64,000 nt of DNA, taken from contig NZ_FNCC01000013.1 in assembly GCF_900100955.1 (NCBI RefSeq), positions 1-64,000 of the forward strand, read 5' to 3'. Within the stretch, counting starts at the first letter, position 1. Every line of letters starts with the position of its first letter. This document shows positions 36,731 to 45,043 of this stretch, one piece after another. Origin of the DNA: Lentzea fradiae. Its GTDB lineage: Bacteria; Actinomycetota; Actinomycetes; Mycobacteriales; Pseudonocardiaceae. A program made the translations under genes and the position numbers. A model generated the notes under the pieces. The model saw nothing but the letters and a program-made list of their open reading frames with translations, ran no database searches and was not told the DNA's origin.

Positions 36731-37473
36731 CTCGGAACATAACCGCATTCGACTGATGCAGCTTCGGCGGTGGCGAGCAGGTCCGGCAGGTGGGCCAGCA
36801 GGCCGTCGTAGTCGAGCAGCACCTTCGGCACCGACATCGAGACGGCCGCGAGGACCTCGCCGCGGGCGCCCCTGATCGGGGCGGCGATGCAGTGGATGAA
36901 GTCCTCGTGCTCGGAGTTGTCGACGGCGTAGCCGTTGGCGCGCACGCGGTTCAGCTCTGCCAGGTAACCGTCGGGGCCGGTGATGGTGTTCTCGGTGAGC
37001 CGCGGGAACTCCATGCGGGCCAGCACCTTCTGCAGCGCCGCGGCGGACAGGTCGGCCAGCAGCACCTTCGCGACGGCCGTGCAGTGCAACGGCGCGCGGC
37101 GGCCGATGCGCGAGTACATGCGCATCTGGTGCCGTGACTCGTACTTGTCGATGTAGATGACCTCACCGTCCTCATAGGACGCGAGGTGGACGGTGTGGCC
37201 GAGGCGGGAGTTCAGCTCGCGCAACGCCGGTTCGGCGGCGCGGCGGACGTCCCGTTCCTCCAGGGCGCGGTTGGCGAGGTCGAACAGGGCGGTGCCGAGC
37301 CGGTAGTGGTGGACGCCGTCGCGTTGCACGAAGCGGTGCGACTCCAGGGTGCGCAGGAGGCGGAGGGCCGTGGACTTGTGCACGCCGATCACGCCGGACA
37401 GCTCGTCCAGCGTCTTCGGGCCCGTCGCGAGCTGGCTCACGAGTGTGAGCGCGCGGTCGAGGCTCTGGCTCAT
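36727..37473 (-). CDS. IclR-family transcriptional regulator
   Basis: In this 248-residue protein, the N-terminal winged helix (about 5-65) reads SLDRALTLVSQLATGPKTLD with the recognition region GVHKSTALRLLRTLESHRFV. The C-terminal effector-binding GAF-like domain (about 80-245) contains GRRAPLHCTAVAKVLLA. It probably controls the divergent D-amino-acid genes and its own operon with the sugar kinase. The stop of the kinase gene is at 37474, next to the IclR start at 37473. Confidence 0.93.
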   Translation of the reverse strand: MSQSLDRALTLVSQLATGPKTLDELSGVIGVHKSTALRLLRTLESHRFVQRDGVHHYRLGTALFDLANRALEERDVRRAAEPALRELNSRLGHTVHLASYEDGEVIYIDKYESRHQMRMYSRIGRRAPLHCTAVAKVLLADLSAAALQKVLARMEFPRLTENTITGPDGYLAELNRVRANGYAVDNSEHEDFIHCIAAPIRGARGEVLAAVSMSVPKVLLDYDGLLAHLPDLLATAEAASVECGYVPR

Positions 37474-38439
37474 CTACACCTCCAGGCGGGCGGACGCCCA
37501 GGTCCGCGGGTCGGCGTGCAGCAGCGGACCCGACACGTCGTCGGGCACAGGATCGCCGACGTCCTCCGCGGTGAGCAAAGCGGAGGCCGCCTGCAGGTGG
37601 CCCGCGCGCAGCCGGACGGACGGCGTCTGCCCGGCCAGGGTGGCGGCGAGGAACCCCGCCGCGAACGCGTCGCCCGCGCCGACCGGCTCGACGACCTCGA
37701 CGCGCAGCGCGGGCTCGAAGTGCGACTCGCCGTCCTCCAGCAGCGTCGCGCCCTCGGCGCCCTGCTTGACCACGAGGGACGCCGGGCCGGGCAGCAGCTC
37801 CCGCAGCCGTCGCGGGTCGCCGGTCCCCCACACCAGCTCCGCCTCGTCCGCGCCGGCGAGCACGACGTCGGCCTGGTCGGCCAGCTCGCGCAGCACGGCG
37901 GGGTCGCGGTCCGCCCACAGCGCGGGGCGCCAGTTCAGGTCGAACGAGATCCGGAAGCCGTGCCGCGGCCTGCGCAGGAGCTCGCGCAGCAGCGCGAGGC
38001 ACGAGTCGGACAGCGCGGCCGTGATGCCGCTGAGGTGCACCAGCTCCACCTGACCGAGGCCGAGCCGGTCGATCATCTCGACGCCCATGCCGGAGGCGGC
38101 CGAGCCGCGGCGGTAGTAGCGCACCGGGCTGCCCTGCGGCGACGCCTCCTTGACGTAGAGGCCGGTCGGTCGGTCCCGGTCGACCCGCACCGCCGAGACG
38201 TCGACGCCGAACCCGCCCACCGCGTCGAGGACGGCACGCCCGAACGCGTCGTCGCCGACAGCGCTCGCCCACGACGACCGCACGCCGAGGCGCGCGAGGT
38301 GGCAGGCGACGTTGGACTCGGCGCCTCCGACGGCACGGTGCCAGGTGCGCACCAGATGCACGGGACCGGGTTCTGCCGGAACCATCACCACCATGGTCTC
38401 GCCGAGGCACACGACACCGCCGACGTGTTCGAACCGCAT
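37474..38439 (-). CDS. PfkB-family sugar kinase (2-keto-3-deoxygluconate kinase-like)
   Basis: In this 321-residue ribokinase-fold protein, the N-terminal block VVCLGETMVVMVP and GGAESNVACHLARLG are followed by the ATP/anion-hole signature VEPVGAGDAFAAGFLA with catalytic Asp in GAGDA near residue 255. YVKEASPQGSPVRYYRRGSA is like KDG kinases. It probably phosphorylates a keto-sugar acid, but its place in a D-amino-acid cluster leaves the substrate uncertain. ATG 38439 was chosen, the frame being open to 38490. Confidence 0.88.
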   Translation of the reverse strand: MRFEHVGGVVCLGETMVVMVPAEPGPVHLVRTWHRAVGGAESNVACHLARLGVRSSWASAVGDDAFGRAVLDAVGGFGVDVSAVRVDRDRPTGLYVKEASPQGSPVRYYRRGSAASGMGVEMIDRLGLGQVELVHLSGITAALSDSCLALLRELLRRPRHGFRISFDLNWRPALWADRDPAVLRELADQADVVLAGADEAELVWGTGDPRRLRELLPGPASLVVKQGAEGATLLEDGESHFEPALRVEVVEPVGAGDAFAAGFLAATLAGQTPSVRLRAGHLQAASALLTAEDVGDPVPDDVSGPLLHADPRTWASARLEV

Positions 38440-38459
38440 GCGTGCTCCAGGGGTGTTCG

Positions 38460-38489
38460 TTGACCGGTGGCGCACCCGAATGCTACACA
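38460..38489 (+). promoter_or_regulatory. putative promoter of the D-amino-acid operon
   Basis: TTGACC (38460-38465), an 18-bp spacer and TACACA (38484-38489) face the dehydratase-like gene. The region between the divergent kinase and dehydratase-like genes is only 86 bp, so both promoters must lie here. Confidence 0.45.
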
Positions 38490-38515
38490 CTCCAGCATCA
38501 CATCGCGCAATGGGA

Positions 38516-38532
38516 GTTGCAAAATATGCAAC
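38516..38532. promoter_or_regulatory. palindrome overlapping the dehydratase start codon (candidate IclR operator)
   Basis: GTTGCA (38516-38521), AAATA, TGCAAC (38527-38532) is a perfect 6+5+6 inverted repeat. It covers the ATG at 38526, so a bound regulator would block transcription or initiation. The linked IclR protein is the natural candidate. Confidence 0.55.
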
Positions 38533-39818
38533 AACTGATGGAGATGGACCTCGCGGCCGTCGCCGGCATCCGCTCCGAACAGGTGAACTGGCGGTTCAAG
38601 GGACTGCCGTCGAGCACGTTCGGCAGGACCGTCGGCGAGGTCGCGGACGAGCGCCTCGACCTCTTCGCCGACGAGTTCGTCGGACCGCTCGTCGTGCTGG
38701 ACGAGGACGCGCTGGCGCACAACCTGACGACCATGGCCGCGTGGTGTGAGGGGCACGGCGTCCGGCTCGCGCCGCACGGCAAGACGACGATGGCGCCGCA
38801 GCTGTTCCAGCGGCAGGCCGAGCACGGCGCGTGGGGCATCACCGCGGCCAACGCGTCCCAGGTGCGCGTCTACCGCGCGTTCGGCGTCTCCCGCGTGCTG
38901 CTCGCGAACCAGCTGCTCGACCCGGCCGCGCTGCGCTGGCTCGTCACCGAGCTGGACTCCGACCCGCGCTTCGAGTTCAGCTGCTGGGCCGACTCGGAGG
39001 CGGGCGTCGCGCTGATGAGCGAGACGCTGCAGGAGCTCCAGCCGGGCAGGCCGGTCGACGTGCTGGTCGAGCTGGGCGCCCCCGGCGGGCGGACCGGCGC
39101 GCGCGACCTGGAGACGGCGCTGGCCGTGGCACGGGCGGTGGACCAGAGCCCGGTGCTGCGCCTGGCGGGAGCAGCCGGGTACGAGGGCGCGCTCGCGCAC
39201 GACGCCTCCACGTCCTCCCAGGCCGTCATCGACGGCTACCTGGCGGACCTGCGCACGCTCGTGCTGCGGCTGGCCGACGCCGGGATGCTCGACGAGCTGG
39301 ACTCGGCGATCGTCACGGCGGGTGGCAGCGCCTACTTCGACCAGGTCGCGGCGACGCTGGCGCAGCCGTGGCCGTTGCCGGTGACGCCCGTGCTGCGCAG
39401 CGGCGCGTACATCACGCACGACGACGGCTTCTACCGCGGGATCTCGCCGTTCGCGCGGATCGAGGGCGTGCAGCCGTTCCGGCCGGCGCTGCGGGCGTGG
39501 GCCCAGGTGACGTCACGGCCGCAACGCGACCTGGCGCTGCTGACGATCGGCAAGCGCGACGCGTCGTTCGACGAGGGCCTGCCGGAACCTCAGCTGCTGC
39601 GCCGCCGCGACGGCGCGGTCGCCCCGCTGACCCAGGCGACCGTCACCGCGCTCAACGACCAGCACGCGTTCCTGAAGCTCGGTCCCGAGGCCACGGTCCG
39701 GGTCGGCGACTGGGTCGGGCTGGGGCTCTCCCACCCGTGCACGGTCTTCGACAAGTGGCAGCTCATCCCGGTCGTGCGCGGCACGACCGTCGTCGACCTG
39801 ATCCGCACCTACTTCTGA
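38526..39818 (+). CDS. D-serine dehydratase-like / D-threonine aldolase-type PLP enzyme
   Basis: This 430-residue fold-type III PLP protein has an alanine-racemase-like N-terminal barrel with Schiff-base Lys86 in RLAPHGKTTMAPQL and a C-terminal D-serine-dehydratase-like domain. The Zn-binding His and Cys of the DSD1 family are visible as H-P-C in GLSHPCTVFDKW, about 25 residues from the end. It probably eliminates water or another group from a D-amino acid, releasing an enamine that RidA would clear. The ATG at 38526 lies inside a palindrome; ATG 38538 is an alternative start. It leads the operon with the deacylase and permease. Confidence 0.88.
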   Translation: MQQLMEMDLAAVAGIRSEQVNWRFKGLPSSTFGRTVGEVADERLDLFADEFVGPLVVLDEDALAHNLTTMAAWCEGHGVRLAPHGKTTMAPQLFQRQAEHGAWGITAANASQVRVYRAFGVSRVLLANQLLDPAALRWLVTELDSDPRFEFSCWADSEAGVALMSETLQELQPGRPVDVLVELGAPGGRTGARDLETALAVARAVDQSPVLRLAGAAGYEGALAHDASTSSQAVIDGYLADLRTLVLRLADAGMLDELDSAIVTAGGSAYFDQVAATLAQPWPLPVTPVLRSGAYITHDDGFYRGISPFARIEGVQPFRPALRAWAQVTSRPQRDLALLTIGKRDASFDEGLPEPQLLRRRDGAVAPLTQATVTALNDQHAFLKLGPEATVRVGDWVGLGLSHPCTVFDKWQLIPVVRGTTVVDLIRTYF

Positions 39819-39831
39819 TCGGAGCGCACCG

Positions 39832-41415
39832 ATGGACGACGTAGTCCTCCGCGGACCGCTGATCGCCGACGGCACGGGAGCGCCCGCGTACCGGGCAGAC
39901 GTGTCGATCAAGGACGGCGTCATCGCGTCCATCGGCGGGAACCCGAGCGCCACCAGGACCGTCGACGCGGACGGCCTGGTGCTCGCACCGGGGTTCATCG
40001 ACATGCACTCGCACTCCGACCTGCGCGTGCTCGCCGAGCCGGACCACCTGGCGAAGGTCTCGCAGGGCGTCACGACCGAGGTGCTCGGCCAGGACGGCCT
40101 GTCGTACGCGCCGGTCGACGACGAGGTGCTCGCGACGCTGCGCGGCCAGCTCGCCGGGTGGAACGACGACCCGCCCGGCTTCGACTGGGACTGGCGCACG
40201 GTCGGCGAGTACCTCGACCGGCTCGACCGGGGCATCGCGGTCAACGCCGTGTACCTGGTGCCGCAAGGGACGCTGCGGATGCTCGTCGTCGGCTGGGACG
40301 ACCGGCCGGCCACCGAGTCCGAAGTGGACAGGATGAGGGCCGTGCTCGCGCAATCGCTTGCGGAGGGCGCGATGGGCATGTCGTCGGGCCTGACCTACAC
40401 GCCGGGCATGTACGCGGACACGTCGGAGCTGGTCCGGCTCTGCGAGGTCGTGGCGCGGCACGGCGGGTTCTACAGCCCGCACCACCGCAGCTACGGCGCG
40501 GGCGCGCTGGAGGCGTACGCGGAGATGGTGGACGTGTCGAAGCGCTCGGGCTGCGCCCTGCACCTCGCGCACGCGACGATGAACTTCCCGGTCAACGAAG
40601 GCCGCGCGCCCGAGCTGCTGGCGTTGCTGGACGAGGCCATCGCCGGTGGCGCCGACATCTCGCTCGACACCTACCCGTACCTGCCGGGCGCGACCTACCT
40701 GTCCGCGCTGCTGCCGTCGTGGGCGACCGAGGGCGGGCCGGAACGGGCGCTGGCCAGGTTGTCCGATGTGGACACCCGCGAGCGCGTCCGCGCCGAGATC
40801 GAGGAGACCGGGTCGGACGGGTGCCACGGCGTGCCGGTCGACTGGGACGCCATCGAGATCAACGGCGTCCGCGCCGAGCGCAACGCCCACCTCGTCGGCG
40901 CCAGCGTCGCGGCCTCCGCTCGCCGCCTCGGGCGGACGCCCGCAGACCTGTACTTCGACGTGTTGGTCGACGAACGGCTGGGTACCTCCTGCCTCATGCA
41001 CGTGGGCCACGAGGAGAACGTGCAGGCGATCATGAGACACCCGGCACACACGGGCGGCAGTGACGGCCTGCTCGTCGGCGACCGGCCGCACCCGCGCGCG
41101 TGGGGCACGTTCCCCCGCTACTTCGCGCGCTACGTCCGCGAGCTGGGCGTGCTGAGCCTGGAGGAGTGCGTCGAGCACCTCACCGGCCGTGCCGCCAAGC
41201 GCTTGCGGCTCACCGACCGGGGTCTGGTCCGCGAGGGCTTCGCGGCCGACCTGGTGCTGTTCGACCCGGCGGAGATCACCGACACGGCGACCTTCGACGA
41301 ACCCCGGCAGCAGGCCGCCGGCATCCCGTACGTGTTCTGCAACGGGGTCCCGGTGATCGACGACGGAACCGCCACCGGCGCGCTGCCGGGGCACTCACTC
41401 AGGAGCCGCACGTGA
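39832..41415 (+). CDS. N-acyl-D-amino-acid deacylase
   Basis: This 527-residue amidohydrolase-superfamily enzyme removes the acyl group from N-acyl-D-amino acids. The metal-binding HxH is H59-S-H61 in GFIDMHSHSDLR. The barrel continues through MGMSSGLTYTPGMYADTSEL, GFYSPHHRSYG, LHLAHATMNFPVNEG and SDGLLVGDRPHPRAWGTFPR, the last being a strong D-aminoacylase block. The Cys that bridges zinc in A. faecalis D-aminoacylase (VGNCGIS context) appears as Asp here (LGQDGLS), a variant ligand. It starts 13 bp after the dehydratase-like gene and overlaps the permease start (GTGA). Confidence 0.9.
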   Translation: MDDVVLRGPLIADGTGAPAYRADVSIKDGVIASIGGNPSATRTVDADGLVLAPGFIDMHSHSDLRVLAEPDHLAKVSQGVTTEVLGQDGLSYAPVDDEVLATLRGQLAGWNDDPPGFDWDWRTVGEYLDRLDRGIAVNAVYLVPQGTLRMLVVGWDDRPATESEVDRMRAVLAQSLAEGAMGMSSGLTYTPGMYADTSELVRLCEVVARHGGFYSPHHRSYGAGALEAYAEMVDVSKRSGCALHLAHATMNFPVNEGRAPELLALLDEAIAGGADISLDTYPYLPGATYLSALLPSWATEGGPERALARLSDVDTRERVRAEIEETGSDGCHGVPVDWDAIEINGVRAERNAHLVGASVAASARRLGRTPADLYFDVLVDERLGTSCLMHVGHEENVQAIMRHPAHTGGSDGLLVGDRPHPRAWGTFPRYFARYVRELGVLSLEECVEHLTGRAAKRLRLTDRGLVREGFAADLVLFDPAEITDTATFDEPRQQAAGIPYVFCNGVPVIDDGTATGALPGHSLRSRT

Positions 41416-42809
41416 TCGACTGGTTGCAACACACGTCAGGGGGCCTGATCACCCTCGCGGTGCTCAGCATCGCGGTGCTGCTGCTCCTCATCATCAAGGT
41501 GAAGGTCGAGCCGTTCATCGCGCTGATCATCGTCGCGCTGCTGGTGGCGCTGGTCGCGGGCGTGCCGGTGAGCGATCTCGTCGGGTCGGCGCAGAAGACC
41601 TCGGACTCGTTGCTGGAGAAGGGCTTCGGCTCGATCCTCGGCCACATCGCCGCGATCATCGGCCTCGGCACGCTGCTCGGCGCGATCCTGGAGGCGTCCG
41701 GCGGCGCGCAGGTGCTGATGGACAAGCTGATGACCGCGTTCGGCGAGAAGCGCGCCCCGGTCGCGATCGGCCTGGCCGGTCTCATCTTCGGCGTGCCGGT
41801 CTTCTTCGACATCGGCATCTTCGTGCTGGCGCCGCTGGTCTACGTGGCGGCCAAGCGCAGCGGCAAGTCGATCGTGCTGTTCAGCATGCCGCTGCTCGCG
41901 GGCCTGTCGGTCATGCACGCGTTCATGCCGCCCCACCCGGGACCGGTGGCGGCGGCCGGTCTGCTCGGGGTGTCGCTCGGCTGGATCATCATCATGGGTC
42001 TCGCGGTGGCGATCCCGTCGTGGTTCGTCGGCGGTGTCCTGTACTCGTACTGGATCGGCAAGCGCATCGACGTGCCCGTGCCCGAGGAGATGCTGGCCGC
42101 GGCCGAGCAGGCGCGCGAGGAGAACGGCGACCGCGAGCCGCCGTCGCTCGGCCTGGTGCTCGGGATCATCGGCCTGCCGCTGGTGCTGATCCTCGCCGGC
42201 ACGTTCGGCTCGATCCTGCTCCAGCAGGGCTCGCGTCCCTACTCGGTGGCGACGTTCTTCGGCACGCCCGCGGTCGCGCTGACGATCTCGGTGCTGCTCG
42301 CGTTCTGGCTGCTGGGCATGCGCCGCGGCATGACCAGGGAGAAGATCGCCGAGCTGTCCGGCGCCTCGCTGAAGCCGGTGGCGATGATCCTGCTCGTGGT
42401 CGGCGCCGGTGGCTTCTTCGGCGCCGTGCTGGCGGCGACGGGCATCGGCAAGACGCTGGCGACCGAGCTGTCCGGCCTCGGCCTGCCGGTCATCGCGCTC
42501 GCCTACGTGATCAGCTGCGTCATCCGCGTCGCGCAGGGCTCGGCGACGGTCGCGATCGTGACGACCGCGGGCATCGTGGCACCGGTGCTGTCGGACCTGA
42601 ACTACTCGCAGCCGCAGCTCGCGCTCGTCGTCATGGCCATCGCGTCGGGGTCGATCATCGCCTCGCACGTCAACGACGGCGGGTTCTGGATCGTGTCGCG
42701 CTACTTCGGCCTGTCGGTGAAGGAGACGCTGCAGTCGTGGACGGTCGTCGAGACCATCCTCTCGGTCGTCGGTTTCGTGGTCGCGGCACTGCTCAGCTTG
42801 GTCGTCTGA
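41412..42809 (+). CDS. GntP/GntT-family permease
   Basis: This 465-residue protein with about 12 hydrophobic segments shows the GntP family pattern: an N-terminal TM pair, GTLLGAILEASGGAQVLMDKL near 85-105, VFFDIGIFVLAPLV, MHAFMPPHPGPVAAAGLLG (family hallmark) and the C-terminal ASHVNDGGFWIVSRYFGLSV. GntP permeases import gluconate or other hydroxy and amino acids (D-serine through DsdX). Genomic context suggests an N-acyl-D-amino acid or D-amino acid as substrate; gluconate or a KDG-like acid is the alternative because of the linked kinase. Confidence 0.93.
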   Translation: MIDWLQHTSGGLITLAVLSIAVLLLLIIKVKVEPFIALIIVALLVALVAGVPVSDLVGSAQKTSDSLLEKGFGSILGHIAAIIGLGTLLGAILEASGGAQVLMDKLMTAFGEKRAPVAIGLAGLIFGVPVFFDIGIFVLAPLVYVAAKRSGKSIVLFSMPLLAGLSVMHAFMPPHPGPVAAAGLLGVSLGWIIIMGLAVAIPSWFVGGVLYSYWIGKRIDVPVPEEMLAAAEQAREENGDREPPSLGLVLGIIGLPLVLILAGTFGSILLQQGSRPYSVATFFGTPAVALTISVLLAFWLLGMRRGMTREKIAELSGASLKPVAMILLVVGAGGFFGAVLAATGIGKTLATELSGLGLPVIALAYVISCVIRVAQGSATVAIVTTAGIVAPVLSDLNYSQPQLALVVMAIASGSIIASHVNDGGFWIVSRYFGLSVKETLQSWTVVETILSVVGFVVAALLSLVV

Positions 42810-42845
42810 TCAGACAAAATCCAACAATTTCACACGCTTGACAGT

Positions 42846-42907
42846 GCGGACCCCGTGACTGAGGATCGGCCCGATGTTCATTCGTGTTCGATGTGAACGG
42901 GGTCCGC
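42846..42907. repeat. inverted repeat upstream of the alpha-galactosidase gene
   Basis: GCGGACCCCGT (42846-42856) and ACGGGGTCCGC (42897-42907) are exact 11-bp inverted copies. The right arm ends directly at ATG 42908. A TTGACA at 42838-42843 precedes the left arm, so the left arm lies in the promoter region and the right arm at the ribosome-binding site. Either a repressor loop site or a structure masking translation is possible. Confidence 0.5.
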
Positions 42908-44995
42908 ATGAGCAACCCGGAGGTCGTGCACCTGCACGACGGCATCTCCAGCGTCGTCATCACCCTCCAGGGCACCGACCTCCCGGTCGTGGCGCACTGG
43001 GGACGCACCCTCGGGGACGTCGGCCAGGACGCGTTGCGCGGCCTCGTCGAGGTCGTGTCGTGGACCAACCCGAACAACGCGCCGGACGTCCCCGTGCCGC
43101 TGGCGCTGCTGCCCGACGCGGGCGCCGGGTACTCCGGCCGTCCCGGTCTGCGCGGGCACCGCGGCGGCGAGCACTTCGCCCCGGCGCTCGCCGTGACGTC
43201 GTCCACCGTCGAAGGCCGGACCTTCCGGTACACGGCGACGGACGAGGCCGCACAGATCACCGTCACCGGCACCGTCGAGCTGCTGGACTCCGGCATGCTC
43301 CGGGTCCGGCACGCCGTCCGCAACGACGGCACGACGCCGTACGCGCTGGAGGGCCTCGAGACCGCGCTGCCCGTCCCCGCGCACGCCGGTGAGCTGCTCG
43401 ACTTCACCGGCCGCTGGGCCCGCGAGCGGGAGCCGCAGCGGCAGGCGTTCCGGTTCGGCTCGTGGGTGCGCGAGAGCCGCCGGGGCCGCACCGGCCACGA
43501 CGCGACGATCGGGTTGCTGGCGGGCACGCCGGGGTTCTCGTTCCGCGGCGGCGAGGTGTGGGCCGTGCACGTGGCCTGGAGCGGCAACCACGTGACGTAC
43601 GCGGAGAACCAGGTCGACGGCTCGCCCGTGCTGGGTGGCGGCGAGCTGCTGCTGCCGGGTGAGATCACGCTCGCGCCCGGCGAGGAGTACGAGTCGCCGT
43701 GGCTCTACGCCGCCTACTCGGCCGAGGGCATCGACGGCATCAGCGCGGCGTTCCACCGCCGACTGCGGGAACGCGCGCTGCGCCCTCGGCCGGTCGTGCT
43801 GAACACGTGGGAGGCCGTCTACTTCGACCACGACCTGGCGCGGCTGACGTCGCTCGCCGACACCGCCGCCGCGATCGGCGTCGAGCGGTTCGTGCTGGAC
43901 GACGGCTGGTTCCGGCACCGCCGCGACGACACGGCGGGCCTCGGCGACTGGTACGTGGACGAGACGGTGTGGCCGGACGGCCTCACGCCGTTGATCAAGC
44001 ACGTCCGGGCGCTCGGCATGGAGTTCGGCCTCTGGTTCGAGCCGGAGATGGTCAACCCCGACTCCGACCTCTACCGCGCCCACCCGGACTGGGTGCTCGG
44101 GCCGCGTCCCGGCGTGCTGCCGCCGCCGTCGCGCTACCAGCAGGTGCTGAACATCGCGCACCCCGACGCCTACGCGTACATCCTCGACCGCGTCTCATCG
44201 GTGTTGTCGGACAACGAGATCGCGTTCGTGAAGTGGGACCACAACCGCGACCTGATCGGCTCGCGCGTGCACGCCCAGACCGCCGCGTACTACCGGCTGC
44301 TCGACGAGCTGCGGCGGCGGCACCCGCACGTGGAGATCGAGAGCTGCTCGTCCGGCGGCGGGCGGATCGACCTCGGCGTGCTCGACCGCACCGACCGGGT
44401 GTGGACGTCGGACTGCAACGACGCCCTGGAACGGCAGCTGATCCAGCGCTGGACCGGCGTGTTCCTGCCGCCGGAGCTGATGGGCGCGCACGTCGGTCCC
44501 ACGAAGTCGCACACCACCGGACGAACGCACGACCTGTCGTTCCGCGTCGCCACGGCGTTGTTCGGGCACTTCGGGATCGAGTGGGACATCAACTCCGCCA
44601 CCGACGAGGAACGCGCCGGGCTGCAAGCCGCGATCGAGTACTACAAGGACGTGCGGACGTTGGCGCACACCGGTGTCGTCGTGCGGTCCGACCACCCGGA
44701 CCCCTCGGCCTGGGTGCACGGGATCGTCGCCGCCGACCGGTCCGAGGCGTTGTTCTGCTACGCGCAGCTCACGACGCCGGTGCAGAACAAGCCGCGCCGG
44801 GTGCGGCTGCCGGGACTCGACCCGAAGCGCACGTACCGGCTCTCGTTCGACGCCCCGGCGGGCAGGCCGCGGCTGACGCAGCGGCAGCAACCCTCCTGGG
44901 AACCGGTGGAGCTGCCCGGTTCGGTGCTGACCGAGGCGGGGGTGCAGCTGCCGGTGCTGGAACCGGAGCAGGCGGTGCTGCTGCGCCTGAGGTGA
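42908..44995 (+). CDS. alpha-galactosidase, GH36 family
   Basis: This 695-residue cytoplasmic-type glycosidase hydrolyses terminal alpha-1,6-galactosides. It has an N-terminal beta-sandwich (about 1-310), a (beta/alpha)8 barrel with VLDDGWF, LWFEPEMVNPDSDL, the nucleophile D444 in FVKWDHNR, SCSSGGGRIDLG and the acid/base D502 in WTSDCNDA, and a C-terminal beta domain. There is no signal peptide. ATG 42908 was chosen; GTG codons at 42884 and 42893 are in frame. It probably forms its own transcription unit. Confidence 0.93.
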   Translation: MSNPEVVHLHDGISSVVITLQGTDLPVVAHWGRTLGDVGQDALRGLVEVVSWTNPNNAPDVPVPLALLPDAGAGYSGRPGLRGHRGGEHFAPALAVTSSTVEGRTFRYTATDEAAQITVTGTVELLDSGMLRVRHAVRNDGTTPYALEGLETALPVPAHAGELLDFTGRWAREREPQRQAFRFGSWVRESRRGRTGHDATIGLLAGTPGFSFRGGEVWAVHVAWSGNHVTYAENQVDGSPVLGGGELLLPGEITLAPGEEYESPWLYAAYSAEGIDGISAAFHRRLRERALRPRPVVLNTWEAVYFDHDLARLTSLADTAAAIGVERFVLDDGWFRHRRDDTAGLGDWYVDETVWPDGLTPLIKHVRALGMEFGLWFEPEMVNPDSDLYRAHPDWVLGPRPGVLPPPSRYQQVLNIAHPDAYAYILDRVSSVLSDNEIAFVKWDHNRDLIGSRVHAQTAAYYRLLDELRRRHPHVEIESCSSGGGRIDLGVLDRTDRVWTSDCNDALERQLIQRWTGVFLPPELMGAHVGPTKSHTTGRTHDLSFRVATALFGHFGIEWDINSATDEERAGLQAAIEYYKDVRTLAHTGVVVRSDHPDPSAWVHGIVAADRSEALFCYAQLTTPVQNKPRRVRLPGLDPKRTYRLSFDAPAGRPRLTQRQQPSWEPVELPGSVLTEAGVQLPVLEPEQAVLLRLR

Positions 44996-45003
44996 GGTGG
45001 GAA

Positions 45004-45032
45004 GAGCCCCGGCGGTGGTCCCGCCGGGGCTC
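45004..45032. terminator. bidirectional terminator
   Basis: GAGCCCCGGCGG (45004-45015) pairs perfectly with 45021-45032 around a TGGTC loop. It stands between the convergent galactosidase gene (ends 44995) and lipoprotein gene (ends 45044). Confidence 0.85.
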
Positions 45033-45043
45033 CCCTCCCCCTG

